Origin: Desulfosarcinaceae bacterium
Lineage (GTDB): Bacteria > Desulfobacterota > Desulfobacteria > Desulfobacterales > Desulfosarcinaceae
Reading direction: 5' to 3'
Assembly: GCA_030066015.1 (NCBI GenBank)
Contig: JASJCL010000001.1
Span: 16,897 to 80,896, forward strand
Length of the DNA: 64,000 nucleotides
Position 1 is the first letter of the stretch; each line of letters opens with the position of its first letter. The position numbers and the translations under genes are program-made. Positions 7,876-16,157 of the stretch are shown piece after piece. The notes under the pieces were generated by a model that ran no database searches, had not been told where the DNA came from, and saw only the letters and a program-made list of their open reading frames with translations.

Positions 7876-10329
7876 TCACCGCCAGTCCGATGCCCATCCT
7901 CCAAGGCTATCCCGTCGATAGGGCAGCCAGACGAGTAGAAAGGCGTTGAGGTGGGTATCTCCCGCCTTGGGGGCGATGGCGATGGACTCGATCGGCTCGG
8001 TACTGGCGTCGTGGGTCAGATCCAGGTTGTCCAAATCCTCCTGGAAGCGCTCCTCCAGCACGGCCAGATCCTGGCGGGCAGCCGCGGCGAGTTCCTCTGC
8101 ACGGGCCACATCCATGGTCTCTTTGCGCATCCGGCCGGCGGATTTCAGGGCGGTGCCCATGCGATAGGTAGAGCGCGCACTCACCGCTTTGCGCCCCAGG
8201 AAGGCGCCCAAAATCGCCGAACCGAAACTGATGGCCGTCTGCACCTTGCGGGCTTTGGCCTGCTCCTGCTCCCGGGCGATGGCCTGCTCGGCCCGCAAAA
8301 GCCGCTTCTCGAGGCGGGCGTACTGGGTTTCGTACTTGCGGCGCAGCTTTTCCGCCTTGAGGTCGCGCTGTTCGCGCATGGACTGCGCCAGCCGGGCCCG
8401 GAAGCGGGCCTCGTCCTCGTCGGGGCGGCTGATCACCTTGAGGCGCGGTGCCCGCAACAGTACGAGCGGTTTCTCTCTCTTGGCCCAGCGCAGCAGACCT
8501 TTACGCCATTTGGTAAAGTTGGCGCCCCGCCTGGCGGCCTTGGGCAATGGTGTGAAACTGGCGCCGCTCAGCGGATGCGATGCCAGTTCTGTCGGATGAA
8601 GCTGCATGACCTGAGACGACGCCCACTCCACCGGGACTGGGCCGTCGTTGAGGGGGGTGCACAACACCACCTCCCGGTGCTCCCGCAGCTTGTGACGGGC
8701 ACTGATGTAGGCCAGGGTCACCGCCCCCATCACGGCCGGCCGGTAGCTGAGTCCCTGCCCGGCGCCGGAGGCCGGCACGAAGCCTATGGCCACCCCATCG
8801 GGAACCGTGGGCGGCACGGTCAGCGCCGCGGTGGGGGGAACCGGGGGAGAGGTGGCCGCGGTCACCGTCATTGGCGCGGCGGTCGGCACCGACGGCGACG
8901 CACCTGTGGCTGGCTGCGCGACGACGGTGGCGGGCCGATCCAGATCCGACAATTGTTTGAGCTGCTCGCGCGTCATGGGACCGCTGAGGTAGGAGAGCAC
9001 CCATCGGGTCTGCATGAGCCGCAGTCCCGCTTCGTGAATGTTGTGGACCAGGAAGGTGCGCGGCGCTAGCCCGGCAAGGGTGTGGCCCAGTTGGGTGGGA
9101 TCGATGCCGGCGCCGGCCCCCATAAGTCCGTCCATCACCCGGGCTTGGTCCTGTTCGGTTTGCAGCCGACCGATGAACCAGGTGCCGGTGTTGGAGAGGC
9201 CTTTGTAGTCCAGGTCCACCGGATTCTGGGTGGCCAGGACCACCCCCAGGCCGTAAGCGCGCGCCTGTTTGAGGAGGGTCATGAGGGGTGCCTTGGCGGG
9301 CGGGTTCTGGACCGGCGGAAAGAAGCCAAAGATCTCATCCATGTAGAGCAGGGCCCTCAGGCTGCCGGTGCCCGCTTGGGACCGCATCCAGGTGACCATT
9401 TCGTTGAGCAGGCGGGTGACGAAAAACATTCGTTCGGCCTCTTCGAGGTGGGCGATGCTGAAGATCGACGCCCGGGGCCGGCCCTGGGCAGTGGTGAGCA
9501 ACTGGTCGACGGAGAGTGGATCGCCCGCCATCCAGGCTTCAAAGCCCGGGGCGGCCAGGAGGTTGTTGAGCCGCATGGCCAGGGCGAAGCGCTCCTTGGC
9601 CGGGTAGATCGCCTCCAGGTCCATCACTCCGATGCGCTCGAAAGGCGGGGCCTGAATCTGCTGGATGAGGCCCGCCAGGTCGAGGGCTTGCCCCGCCTGC
9701 CAAGTTGCCTCGAAGATATTGGCCAGCAGCACGTGCTCCCGGCTGGTGATGGGGTCCGCATCTATGCCCAGGAGCCCCAGCAGCCCCGAAACGGTCGCCT
9801 GAACCGCTTCGATGAAGCTGTCCGCGTCCTGGCCCGCGGCCGGCGGGGCAAAGGAGCGCAGGACGCTCACCGGTCGCCCGGCCTGCGATCCGGGAGTGTA
9901 CACACAGATCTCGGCGGCGGCCTGGAGACGGGCGATGCGGTCGCCGCTCTGGTCCCATTCGGCCAGGCCGGCCTGCCAGCGGCGGGCCTCGTCGGCGGCG
10001 TACTGCTCCACCGTGCGCCCCTTGGCCGTCGCCTGGCGGGGATCGATCCAAGGCCGAAAATCTGCCGGCTCCAGGTTGGGAAACTGAAGCAAGAGGTTGG
10101 GCAGATCACCTTTGGGATCGATGGCGATCACCGGTATCTGATCGATGAGGGCCTCCTCCAGGAGGGCCACGCCCAGACCGGTCTTGCCGCTGCCTGTCAT
10201 TCCGATGAGGACCCCGTGGGTGGTCAGATCCTTGGCGTCGTAGAGCACCGGCTCCTGCCGGCGCTGACCGGTCTCAGGATCTACCAACTTTCCCAGATAG
10301 AACTGCCCGAGTTGTTCGTAGGTCTCCAT
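7876..10329 (-). CDS. HerA-like/DUF87 family P-loop ATPase with C-terminal coiled coil
   Basis: 817 residues from ATG 10329, preceded by GGGGAGGAGG. Residues 1-440 form a HerA/FtsK-type ATPase: Walker A GMTGSGKTG (about 43-51), VIAIDPKGDLPNLL, Walker B ALLYMDEIFGFFP, sensor ATQNPVDLDYKGLSNTGTW. A Pro/Ala/Thr-rich linker follows (about 470-530). The C-terminal part has a charged coiled coil (about 615-700), a short Gly/Ala-rich hydrophobic stretch (FGSAILGAFLGRKAV) and another helix. No NurA nuclease is adjacent, so this is a stand-alone member whose role, DNA translocation or otherwise, is unknown. It overlaps nothing and is flanked by 157-220 base gaps with no recognised signals. Confidence 0.82.
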   Translation of the reverse strand: METYEQLGQFYLGKLVDPETGQRRQEPVLYDAKDLTTHGVLIGMTGSGKTGLGVALLEEALIDQIPVIAIDPKGDLPNLLLQFPNLEPADFRPWIDPRQATAKGRTVEQYAADEARRWQAGLAEWDQSGDRIARLQAAAEICVYTPGSQAGRPVSVLRSFAPPAAGQDADSFIEAVQATVSGLLGLLGIDADPITSREHVLLANIFEATWQAGQALDLAGLIQQIQAPPFERIGVMDLEAIYPAKERFALAMRLNNLLAAPGFEAWMAGDPLSVDQLLTTAQGRPRASIFSIAHLEEAERMFFVTRLLNEMVTWMRSQAGTGSLRALLYMDEIFGFFPPVQNPPAKAPLMTLLKQARAYGLGVVLATQNPVDLDYKGLSNTGTWFIGRLQTEQDQARVMDGLMGAGAGIDPTQLGHTLAGLAPRTFLVHNIHEAGLRLMQTRWVLSYLSGPMTREQLKQLSDLDRPATVVAQPATGASPSVPTAAPMTVTAATSPPVPPTAALTVPPTVPDGVAIGFVPASGAGQGLSYRPAVMGAVTLAYISARHKLREHREVVLCTPLNDGPVPVEWASSQVMQLHPTELASHPLSGASFTPLPKAARRGANFTKWRKGLLRWAKREKPLVLLRAPRLKVISRPDEDEARFRARLAQSMREQRDLKAEKLRRKYETQYARLEKRLLRAEQAIAREQEQAKARKVQTAISFGSAILGAFLGRKAVSARSTYRMGTALKSAGRMRKETMDVARAEELAAAARQDLAVLEERFQEDLDNLDLTHDASTEPIESIAIAPKAGDTHLNAFLLVWLPYRRDSLGGWASDWR

Positions 10330-10501
10330 CATCCTCCTCCCCATACGATGTCCGTCTGAGAGATCAGACGGGTGGATTACCTGCCTGCTGGTGAGATTGA
10401 GAGTACGCTGGACGGTGCTGGAAGCGATGACGCGCGCCAGATTTTCGGGCTCAGACGGAATACCGGCAAAGGGTCAATGGCTTGAGAGTGATCACGGCCG
10501 C

Positions 10502-11437
10502 TTAAGCGTCCATCAGCGCTTCCAGATAGCGGATCAGATCCGCTTTATCGCGATAGGTATCGATCACCAAGGTCTTCAATACTTCCAACTCCTCCTTGAA
10601 GGTGGCGATGACCACGGGGTTGCCGGTGGTAAACCCCGCCAAGAGACCGACATTGGGACGTTTCGGACCAGACGGCGGCAGATAGTAGATCACCAGGCGG
10701 TCACCCCCCTTATGGTCGCTGGGCGTGGTTTTCAAGGTGAAGAGAAAGCGGGAACTCTCCTCGGTTAGATAGAAGTTCAGCGTCTCGTAGCGTTCTAGAT
10801 ATCCGATCATCCGGCGCAGGTGCGCAAGGTGCCATCTTCGCTCCACCGGATCCTGGTCCGCTGACACGTAAGCCGCCAGAGCGGCTTGGCTGACGAATTG
10901 GGTTACGGGCCAGGTGCCCAAATGCTGGTCCAATTGCGCGCGCATCTCGCGACTCAGCGCCGCCACCAAATCGCTGTAGAGGGGATGCTCGTCCAGGCGT
11001 TGGCGGTGCTGGTGCAACCAATAGCCAGCGGGCTGCAACGCCGCCATGGGTTTATAGGTGGCCACGGAATGCTGCCCCGGGGTCATGAGGGCGGCAATGG
11101 TGTGTAAATCGAAGGAGAAGGTGTTGCGCACCGGCAGAAGTACCGAGCTGGACTTGCAGCGTCCGGCGATGGCCAGAAACCGCGGGATATCCTCGCTGGT
11201 GAGCGGGGCCCGGTCGAAGAGCTTCAGCATCTCATCGATCTGGAGGAGGGTCCGGTTGAAGGCCAGCCCCAGCGCGATGATCTTTCCCCGCTCCACGTTG
11301 GCGATGGCCCCGCGCTCCAGATCGCGGATATAGGTGTTGGTCAGGCCGGAGAGGGTGGCGATCTGGTTGCGCGGCAGGGGGCCTGTTTCGACCAGTTGTC
11401 TGACGTAGGCGGCGCTCGCTGTTTGGCGTGGGTGCAT
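10502..11437 (-). CDS. XRE-type HTH regulator with large C-terminal domain
   Basis: 311 residues. A helix-turn-helix lies at about 20-75 (PRNQIATLSGLTNTYIRDLERG, an XRE-like pattern split here by an arginine-rich recognition helix). The remaining ~230 residues match no family I recognise and may bind a ligand. It is transcribed away from operon A across a 234-base AT-rich gap containing an inverted repeat (11506-11523) that overlaps its own predicted promoter, and a consensus promoter pointing into operon A. It is therefore the likely regulator of itself and of the SnoaL/ABC/EutBC operon. No strong ribosome-binding site precedes ATG 11437. Confidence 0.75.
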   Translation of the reverse strand: MHPRQTASAAYVRQLVETGPLPRNQIATLSGLTNTYIRDLERGAIANVERGKIIALGLAFNRTLLQIDEMLKLFDRAPLTSEDIPRFLAIAGRCKSSSVLLPVRNTFSFDLHTIAALMTPGQHSVATYKPMAALQPAGYWLHQHRQRLDEHPLYSDLVAALSREMRAQLDQHLGTWPVTQFVSQAALAAYVSADQDPVERRWHLAHLRRMIGYLERYETLNFYLTEESSRFLFTLKTTPSDHKGGDRLVIYYLPPSGPKRPNVGLLAGFTTGNPVVIATFKEELEVLKTLVIDTYRDKADLIRYLEALMDA

Positions 11438-11486
11438 GCTGGTTCACACTTTCAGATGCAGCTTTAATCGCGCTGCCATAGCAATC

Positions 11487-11514
11487 ATCATAAATTTCTC
11501 GCACAATAACACAA
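11487..11514 (-). promoter_or_regulatory. Putative sigma70 promoter of the XRE regulator gene
   Basis: On the minus strand, -35 TTGTGT and -10 TATGAT (5 of 6 consensus) are separated by 16 bases, about 50 bases before the regulator start. The -35 lies inside the inverted repeat at 11506-11523, which suggests autoregulation. A second reading (TTGTAA, 17 bases, TATTGT) would place the repeat in the spacer. Confidence 0.5.
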
Positions 11515-11523
11515 TAGTGTTAT
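11506..11523. promoter_or_regulatory. Perfect inverted repeat, candidate operator
   Basis: ATAACAC-AATA-GTGTTAT: 7-bp perfect arms around a 4-base centre. It sits in the divergent control region and overlaps the predicted regulator promoter. It is a plausible binding site for the XRE-type protein encoded at 10502-11437; binding is inferred only from position. Confidence 0.55.
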
Positions 11524-11602
11524 CATTACAATGTTTTAAATACTTTAATCAATATATATTTACTTGAATCATAAAAAAATATTAAACATATTAAATATTA
11601 AT

Positions 11603-11631
11603 TTGACATGTAGTTTAATATTACCTATGCT
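11603..11631 (+). promoter_or_regulatory. Near-consensus sigma70 promoter of operon A
   Basis: TTGACA (11603-11608), a 17-base spacer and TATGCT (11626-11631) lie about 40 bases before the first gene of operon A. The upstream 100 bases are extremely AT-rich, like an UP element. AATATTAAA at 11578-11586 recurs inverted as TTTAATATT at 11614-11622, flanking the -35 box, which suggests one or more regulator sites. Confidence 0.75.
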
Positions 11632-11671
11632 GGTCTACAAACGACCACCCTAACAAGGCTCACGCTCCGGA

Positions 11672-12724
11672 ATGAGCCACTGGTGGGGACGCTTGCCGCT
11701 CACCGCACAACAGATGAAGACGCGCATGGACACCCAATCCGCCAAGGATTTGATCTGGAAACTCTGGCAGCGGCTGACGCTGACGGACGGCCCCAAGTCC
11801 TTCGTCCTACCCCAACGAACCGCCTTCAGTGACGCCATCGTTTTTTATGGTCCAGCCCCCATCGGCACCCTTGACGGACCCGAGGCCATTTTCGACGAGG
11901 TCTACGCCCCGCTAGCCGAATCCTTTCCCCAGGTGCGACGGCAACCCTACCTCTTTCTGGGCGGCAGCTTCGAAGGCCGTACCTGGGTGGCCACCACCGG
12001 CGATTTTGTCGGCCAAATGGCACACGCGTGGCTGGGCATTCCCGCCCCAATCCATCCGGTCCGGCTGCGCTTCGGTGAGTTTTACTGCATCGAAGAGGGC
12101 CGTATCAGCGAGATCCGCTGCCTCTTCGACATTCTGGGCCTGGCTGCCCAAGCGGGCTATCCCCTCCTGCCCCCCTTCGAAGGACGCGCCGAGGTACCGC
12201 CGGGCCCACAGCAGGTCGACGGAGTGTGCATCTCCCCCCAGGATCCTGTGGAGACTGCCAAGACCCTCGATCTGGTGGAGGGGATGATCGGCGGCTGCAA
12301 CCGCCTCGACGGAGACGATTGGACCAGCATGGGGATGGACGCCTTCTGGCATCCGGATATGGTGTGGCACGGTCCCTGGGGGATCGGTTCCTGCTATGGC
12401 TTTCAGGAGTTCAGAGACTATGCCCAGGGCCCCTCGGTGGCCAGCTTCCCCAACCGCCGGGGCGGCTTCCACCGGGCCCGCTTCGCCGACGGTGTCACGG
12501 CCGCCTTTACCGGCTGGCCCAGCCTGCGGGGCACCTTCACGGGGGCGCCCTTCCACGGTGCAGCACCCACTGGTCGACCCATCGGCATGAACATCATGGA
12601 CTTCTACGTCCGGCGGGACGACCGGCTCTTCGAGAACTGGGTCCTCATCGACCTCATCGATGCCTGGCAGCAGTTCGGCATCGATCTGATGGACGCGCTC
12701 CAAAAGAAGGTCGCTCAGAGGTGA
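11672..12724 (+). CDS. Two-domain SnoaL/NTF2-like protein, first gene of operon A
   Basis: 350 residues, with two consecutive SnoaL/NTF2-like alpha+beta domains (about 20-170 and 190-340). A conserved block in the second domain, FWHPDMVWHGPWGIG, and the near-terminal ENWVLIDLIDAW are shared with the proteins at 23486-24517 and 38218-39225, so these three are paralogues. The SnoaL fold binds small hydrophobic or polyketide-like molecules and catalyses cyclisations, isomerisations or hydrolyses; no catalytic role is proven for this family. Its gene starts right behind the strong promoter and is followed 31 bases later by the ABC ATPase gene. That ties it to the imported substrate. ATG 11672 lacks a clear ribosome-binding site; 11714 and 11726 are alternatives. 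Confidence 0.8.
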   Translation: MSHWWGRLPLTAQQMKTRMDTQSAKDLIWKLWQRLTLTDGPKSFVLPQRTAFSDAIVFYGPAPIGTLDGPEAIFDEVYAPLAESFPQVRRQPYLFLGGSFEGRTWVATTGDFVGQMAHAWLGIPAPIHPVRLRFGEFYCIEEGRISEIRCLFDILGLAAQAGYPLLPPFEGRAEVPPGPQQVDGVCISPQDPVETAKTLDLVEGMIGGCNRLDGDDWTSMGMDAFWHPDMVWHGPWGIGSCYGFQEFRDYAQGPSVASFPNRRGGFHRARFADGVTAAFTGWPSLRGTFTGAPFHGAAPTGRPIGMNIMDFYVRRDDRLFENWVLIDLIDAWQQFGIDLMDALQKKVAQR

Positions 12725-12755
12725 AACACCGGTAAAAAACCAGGGAGATCCGGAG

Positions 12756-13811
12756 ATGGCCGAGATTCAATTGCAGCAGGTGTCCAAACGGTGGGGGGAT
12801 TTCGTCGGTGTAGAAAACTTCGACCTGACCATCGCCGACCAGGAATTTTTGGTACTGCTCGGCCCCTCCGGTTGCGGTAAGACCACCACCATGCGGATGA
12901 TCGCCGGTCTGGAAGATGTCAGCGAAGGTCAGATCCGCATCGACGATCGGGTGGTCAACGATCTGGAGCCCAAAGACCGGGACGTGGCCATGGTGTTCCA
13001 GAGCTACGGCCTCTATCCCAACATGAACGTTTACGAAAACATCCGCTTCCCTCTGAAGGTCCGCAAGGTCGACAAAAAGGAGCACAAGGAACGCGTCATG
13101 CGCGCGGCCGACATGGTCGAGCTGCGGGAGTTCATGCACCGCAAGCCGGCCGAACTCTCCGGTGGACAGCGTCAGCGCGTGGCCCTGGCCCGCGCCATTG
13201 TCCGGGAGCCCACCGTCTTCCTGATGGACGAGCCCCTTTCCAACCTCGATGCCAAACTGCGCGTCTCCACCCGCGCCCAGATCAAAAACCTCCAGCACGC
13301 CCTCAAGGTAACCACCATCTATGTGACCCATGACCAGATCGAGGCCATGACCCTGGCCGACCGGGTGGTGGTGATGAATCGGGCCGTGATCCAGCAGGTG
13401 GGCACCCCCACCGAGATCTACGATCACCCGGCCAACACCTTCGTGGCCGGCTTCATCGGCTCGCCGCCCATGAACCTCATGCAGGGTGCGCTAGATGGCG
13501 GCAGCTTCTCTGGAGAAAAGGTCGCCATCCAGGGCTTGAACGGCCCCGAAGGGCCGGTGACGCTCGGATTCCGGGCCGAAGACGCCACCGTTAGCGACAG
13601 TGAATCGGTGGCCCAGATCAACGCACCGGTCTTCTCCATCGAACTGCTGGGAGATGCCACCATGGTCACGGTGCGCGCCGGCGGCGCCCTGATCTCGGTG
13701 AAAGCCAACAAAGAGTACCGGGTCGAGATCGGTAAACAGGTCTCCATCTCCATCCCGGCGGATCGATGTCACCTGTTCCACGCCGACACTGGCGAGCGGT
13801 TGACCCACTAA
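12756..13811 (+). CDS. Sugar-type ABC importer ATP-binding protein (MalK/UgpC family), operon A
   Basis: 351 residues from ATG 12756, with GGGAG/GGAG upstream. It has Walker A GPSGCGKTTT (about 38-47), Q-loop MVFQSYGLYP, signature LSGGQRQRVALARAI, Walker B VFLMDEPLSNLDA and switch His THDQIEAMTLADRV. The C-terminal ~110 residues form the OB-like (TOBE) regulatory domain typical of carbohydrate importers (AGFIGSPPMNLM). It energises the two permeases encoded downstream. All catalytic motifs are intact, unlike the operon B homologue, which has an altered Walker A. Confidence 0.95.
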   Translation: MAEIQLQQVSKRWGDFVGVENFDLTIADQEFLVLLGPSGCGKTTTMRMIAGLEDVSEGQIRIDDRVVNDLEPKDRDVAMVFQSYGLYPNMNVYENIRFPLKVRKVDKKEHKERVMRAADMVELREFMHRKPAELSGGQRQRVALARAIVREPTVFLMDEPLSNLDAKLRVSTRAQIKNLQHALKVTTIYVTHDQIEAMTLADRVVVMNRAVIQQVGTPTEIYDHPANTFVAGFIGSPPMNLMQGALDGGSFSGEKVAIQGLNGPEGPVTLGFRAEDATVSDSESVAQINAPVFSIELLGDATMVTVRAGGALISVKANKEYRVEIGKQVSISIPADRCHLFHADTGERLTH

Positions 13812-13844
13812 AATCAACACGAGTGTATTCAAAGGGGGGAGAGT

Positions 13845-15050
13845 ATGAGAGCAACCTATTTTCTGCTTGCTGCAGCCATCTGTTTCATGGCGGCCGTTGC
13901 CCAGGCCGGGTGTACTTATGAAAACACGGTCTCACTGAAAACCTCCACGGCGGCCTTTCAGGCTTGGAAGGCGGTTACCGGCGCCATGGCCGAATGCGGC
14001 AACGTCGAATCGGAACTCAGCCAGGAGGTGCACGTCAAACAGGCGGCCGGCTTTGCCACCAATCCCTCCCTCTATCACATCGGAGGGGTGATGACCTCTT
14101 CCATTGTTCCCCTGGTGAACAAAGGCCTGGTCCGGCCGCTGGATGACCTGATCGCCAAATACGGCCAGCAGCTCAAGCCCAACCAGCTCATGAAGTTCGA
14201 GGGCCGCACCCTGGCCATCGCCATGATGGTCAACGCCCAGCACCTCATGTATCGCGAGGACATTCTCAATGAGCTTGGCATCGCCGTCCCCACCACCTAC
14301 ACGGAAGTTCTCACCGCCGCCGAAAAGATCAAAAAGGCCGGTGTGGTTGACTACCCTTTGGGGGGTTCCTGGAAGACCACCTGGCTGGAGTTTGTCAACA
14401 TGTACCTGGGCTACGGCGGCGGGTTTTTCAAGGAGGGGAACCTGCCCGCGGTCAACAACGCAAAGGGGGTCGCGGCCCTCGAGATGATGCGGAAGCTCAC
14501 CGCGTACATGGATCCGGAATACCTGGTCGCCGATTCGACCTACGTCCAACAGCAGTTCCAGCAGGGCAAGATCGCCATGGCCAACTTCTGGGCCAGCCGG
14601 GCCGGGGCCATGGATGATCCCAAAGAGAGCCAGGTGGTGGGCAAGGTGAAGATGGCGGCGGCCCCGGCGCCCGAGAAAGGCGGCATACCGGCGTCGACCC
14701 TCTGGTGGGACGGCATCGTCATCGCCAAGAACATCAGCGAGGCCGAGGCGGAAGCGGCTTTCCGGGTCGCCATGGAAGGGCTCGACAAAGAGATGGTCCA
14801 GGCCAACCGCGACCTGGCGGTCTGGCTGATCGAGGGCTACGAGCCAGGACCAGCGGCCAAGGGGGCGGCAGAAACAGCGGCCGCAGGCGCCAGACCCTAC
14901 CCGGCCAGCACCAAGATGGGCCTCATGCAGACCGCCATCGCCAACAACATCGCCGACTTTCTCACCGGCAGACAGCCGGCCAAGGAGACCCTGGCCAACA
15001 TCGAAGCCAGCTATCTGACGGCGGCCAAGGAGTCGGGAATAGTGAAGTAA
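13845..15050 (+). CDS. Extracellular solute-binding protein (family 1), operon A
   Basis: 401 residues from ATG 13845, with a GGGGGGAG ribosome-binding site. The signal peptide covers residues 1-21, with cleavage probable after AQA and Cys close behind, although the lipobox is poor. The mature part is a family-1 sugar-binding fold: MMVNAQHLMYREDIL, YPLGGSWKTTWLEFVN, QQFQQGKIAMANFWASRAGAM and STLWWDG. The same blocks occur in the operon B proteins at 41254 and 42537, so these are paralogues. It delivers a periplasmic substrate, probably carbohydrate-like, to the adjacent permeases. A strong hairpin follows its stop codon. Confidence 0.92.
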   Translation: MRATYFLLAAAICFMAAVAQAGCTYENTVSLKTSTAAFQAWKAVTGAMAECGNVESELSQEVHVKQAAGFATNPSLYHIGGVMTSSIVPLVNKGLVRPLDDLIAKYGQQLKPNQLMKFEGRTLAIAMMVNAQHLMYREDILNELGIAVPTTYTEVLTAAEKIKKAGVVDYPLGGSWKTTWLEFVNMYLGYGGGFFKEGNLPAVNNAKGVAALEMMRKLTAYMDPEYLVADSTYVQQQFQQGKIAMANFWASRAGAMDDPKESQVVGKVKMAAAPAPEKGGIPASTLWWDGIVIAKNISEAEAEAAFRVAMEGLDKEMVQANRDLAVWLIEGYEPGPAAKGAAETAAAGARPYPASTKMGLMQTAIANNIADFLTGRQPAKETLANIEASYLTAAKESGIVK

Positions 15051-15062
15051 AGCGGAAAACCA

Positions 15063-15090
15063 CCGGGGGCCGGTGTCACCAGGCCCCCGG
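15063..15090 (+). promoter_or_regulatory. Intercistronic hairpin between binding-protein and permease genes
   Basis: CCGGGGGCC (15063-15071) pairs perfectly with GGCCCCCGG (15082-15090), with loop GGTGTCACCA able to pair further. It lies 12 bases after the binding-protein stop and 41 before the permease start, with no T-run. It probably protects the upstream mRNA segment from 3' decay or attenuates transcription, raising binding protein over membrane subunits. Confidence 0.7.
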
Positions 15091-15131
15091 CACAACTGGC
15101 AGTACCGCCTGCAGCTCCGGAGGCGCAGCCC

Positions 15132-16157
15132 ATGAAGTTGAAAACCTTCGCGGCCTTTGTCGGCCCCTCCCTCTTCCTGATGTGTCTCTTCATTGCCGCG
15201 CCGCTGGTCAACGTGATCTGGCAGAGTTTTCACATCACCCAACCGATTATGGAGACGGTGGCGGTGGAGACGGTCACGCCGGGATTTCTCACCTCGACGG
15301 TTACCGTGGAGAAAGTGACCCGCCCGGTCCTGGACGAGAAGGGCCAGGTGAAGACCGAAACCCGGTTCGTCGGTCTCCAGAGCTACCGCAACGTAATGGC
15401 GTCCGAAAAGGTAGCCGCGTTGCTTGAAGGTGGTGCCTGGGGGGAGATCCTCAAGATCGACTTCTACAAGGCGCTGCGCTTCACCCTCACCTTCACCCTG
15501 ATCACCTGGCCCCTGGTGATCGCCTTCGGGCTGGCCGTGGCCCTGGCGGTCAATGCCGCCGTCAAGGCGATCCGTGGCCCCGTGATCTTCGTTTCGTTGC
15601 TGCCCTTTATCATCACCCCCGTCATCGGCGCTTTGTCGATCCGTTGGCTCTTCGTGGGCGACGGCATCATGACGGCCTTTCTCGAATGGTGGCTTGAACG
15701 GGACATCGCCATGTTCGCCCAGGGATGGACCATCGAGGTCCTCATGCTCTTCTACCGCATCTGGCATGTGGTCCCCTTTGTCTTCGTGGTCTTCTACGCC
15801 GGTCTGCAGACGGTCAACATGGACACCCTGGAGAGCGCCATCATCGACGGGGCCAGTCGCTGGGAACGGCTCCGTTACGTGGTGGTTCCCCACCTCATGC
15901 CCCTCATCGTCTTCATCTCCCTGATCCACCTCATGGACAGCTACCGGGTCTTCGACGAAATCGTCGGTTTCACCAGTCAAGGACACGTCATCTCCCTGCA
16001 GTGGCTGACCTATGATTTCCTGACCCCCGATGACAGCGGCAACCGGGCCATCAGCCGGGCCGCGGCCAGTTCGATGCTCACCATGATCGGCATCGTCATC
16101 CTGCTCATCGCCCCCATGCGGCGCACATGGGCACAGCACAAGGGAGGCCAGCTATGA
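15132..16157 (+). CDS. ABC importer permease, MalF type, operon A
   Basis: 341 residues. TM1 (about 5-30) is followed by a periplasmic loop of about 85 residues containing EKVTRPVLDEKGQVKTETRF, then five or more further helices. The coupling EAA loop reads ESAIIDGASRWERLRYVVVP. The same VLDEKGQ loop occurs in the operon B permease (40069-41136), showing common descent. It forms the inner-membrane channel together with the next gene, with which it overlaps by 4 nt (ATGA). Confidence 0.92.
   Translation: MKLKTFAAFVGPSLFLMCLFIAAPLVNVIWQSFHITQPIMETVAVETVTPGFLTSTVTVEKVTRPVLDEKGQVKTETRFVGLQSYRNVMASEKVAALLEGGAWGEILKIDFYKALRFTLTFTLITWPLVIAFGLAVALAVNAAVKAIRGPVIFVSLLPFIITPVIGALSIRWLFVGDGIMTAFLEWWLERDIAMFAQGWTIEVLMLFYRIWHVVPFVFVVFYAGLQTVNMDTLESAIIDGASRWERLRYVVVPHLMPLIVFISLIHLMDSYRVFDEIVGFTSQGHVISLQWLTYDFLTPDDSGNRAISRAAASSMLTMIGIVILLIAPMRRTWAQHKGGQL

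Noticed and set aside
13932..16139. 735-codon minus-strand open frame in operon A
   Set aside because: Antisense to the binding-protein and MalF-type permease genes, whose motifs are clear.
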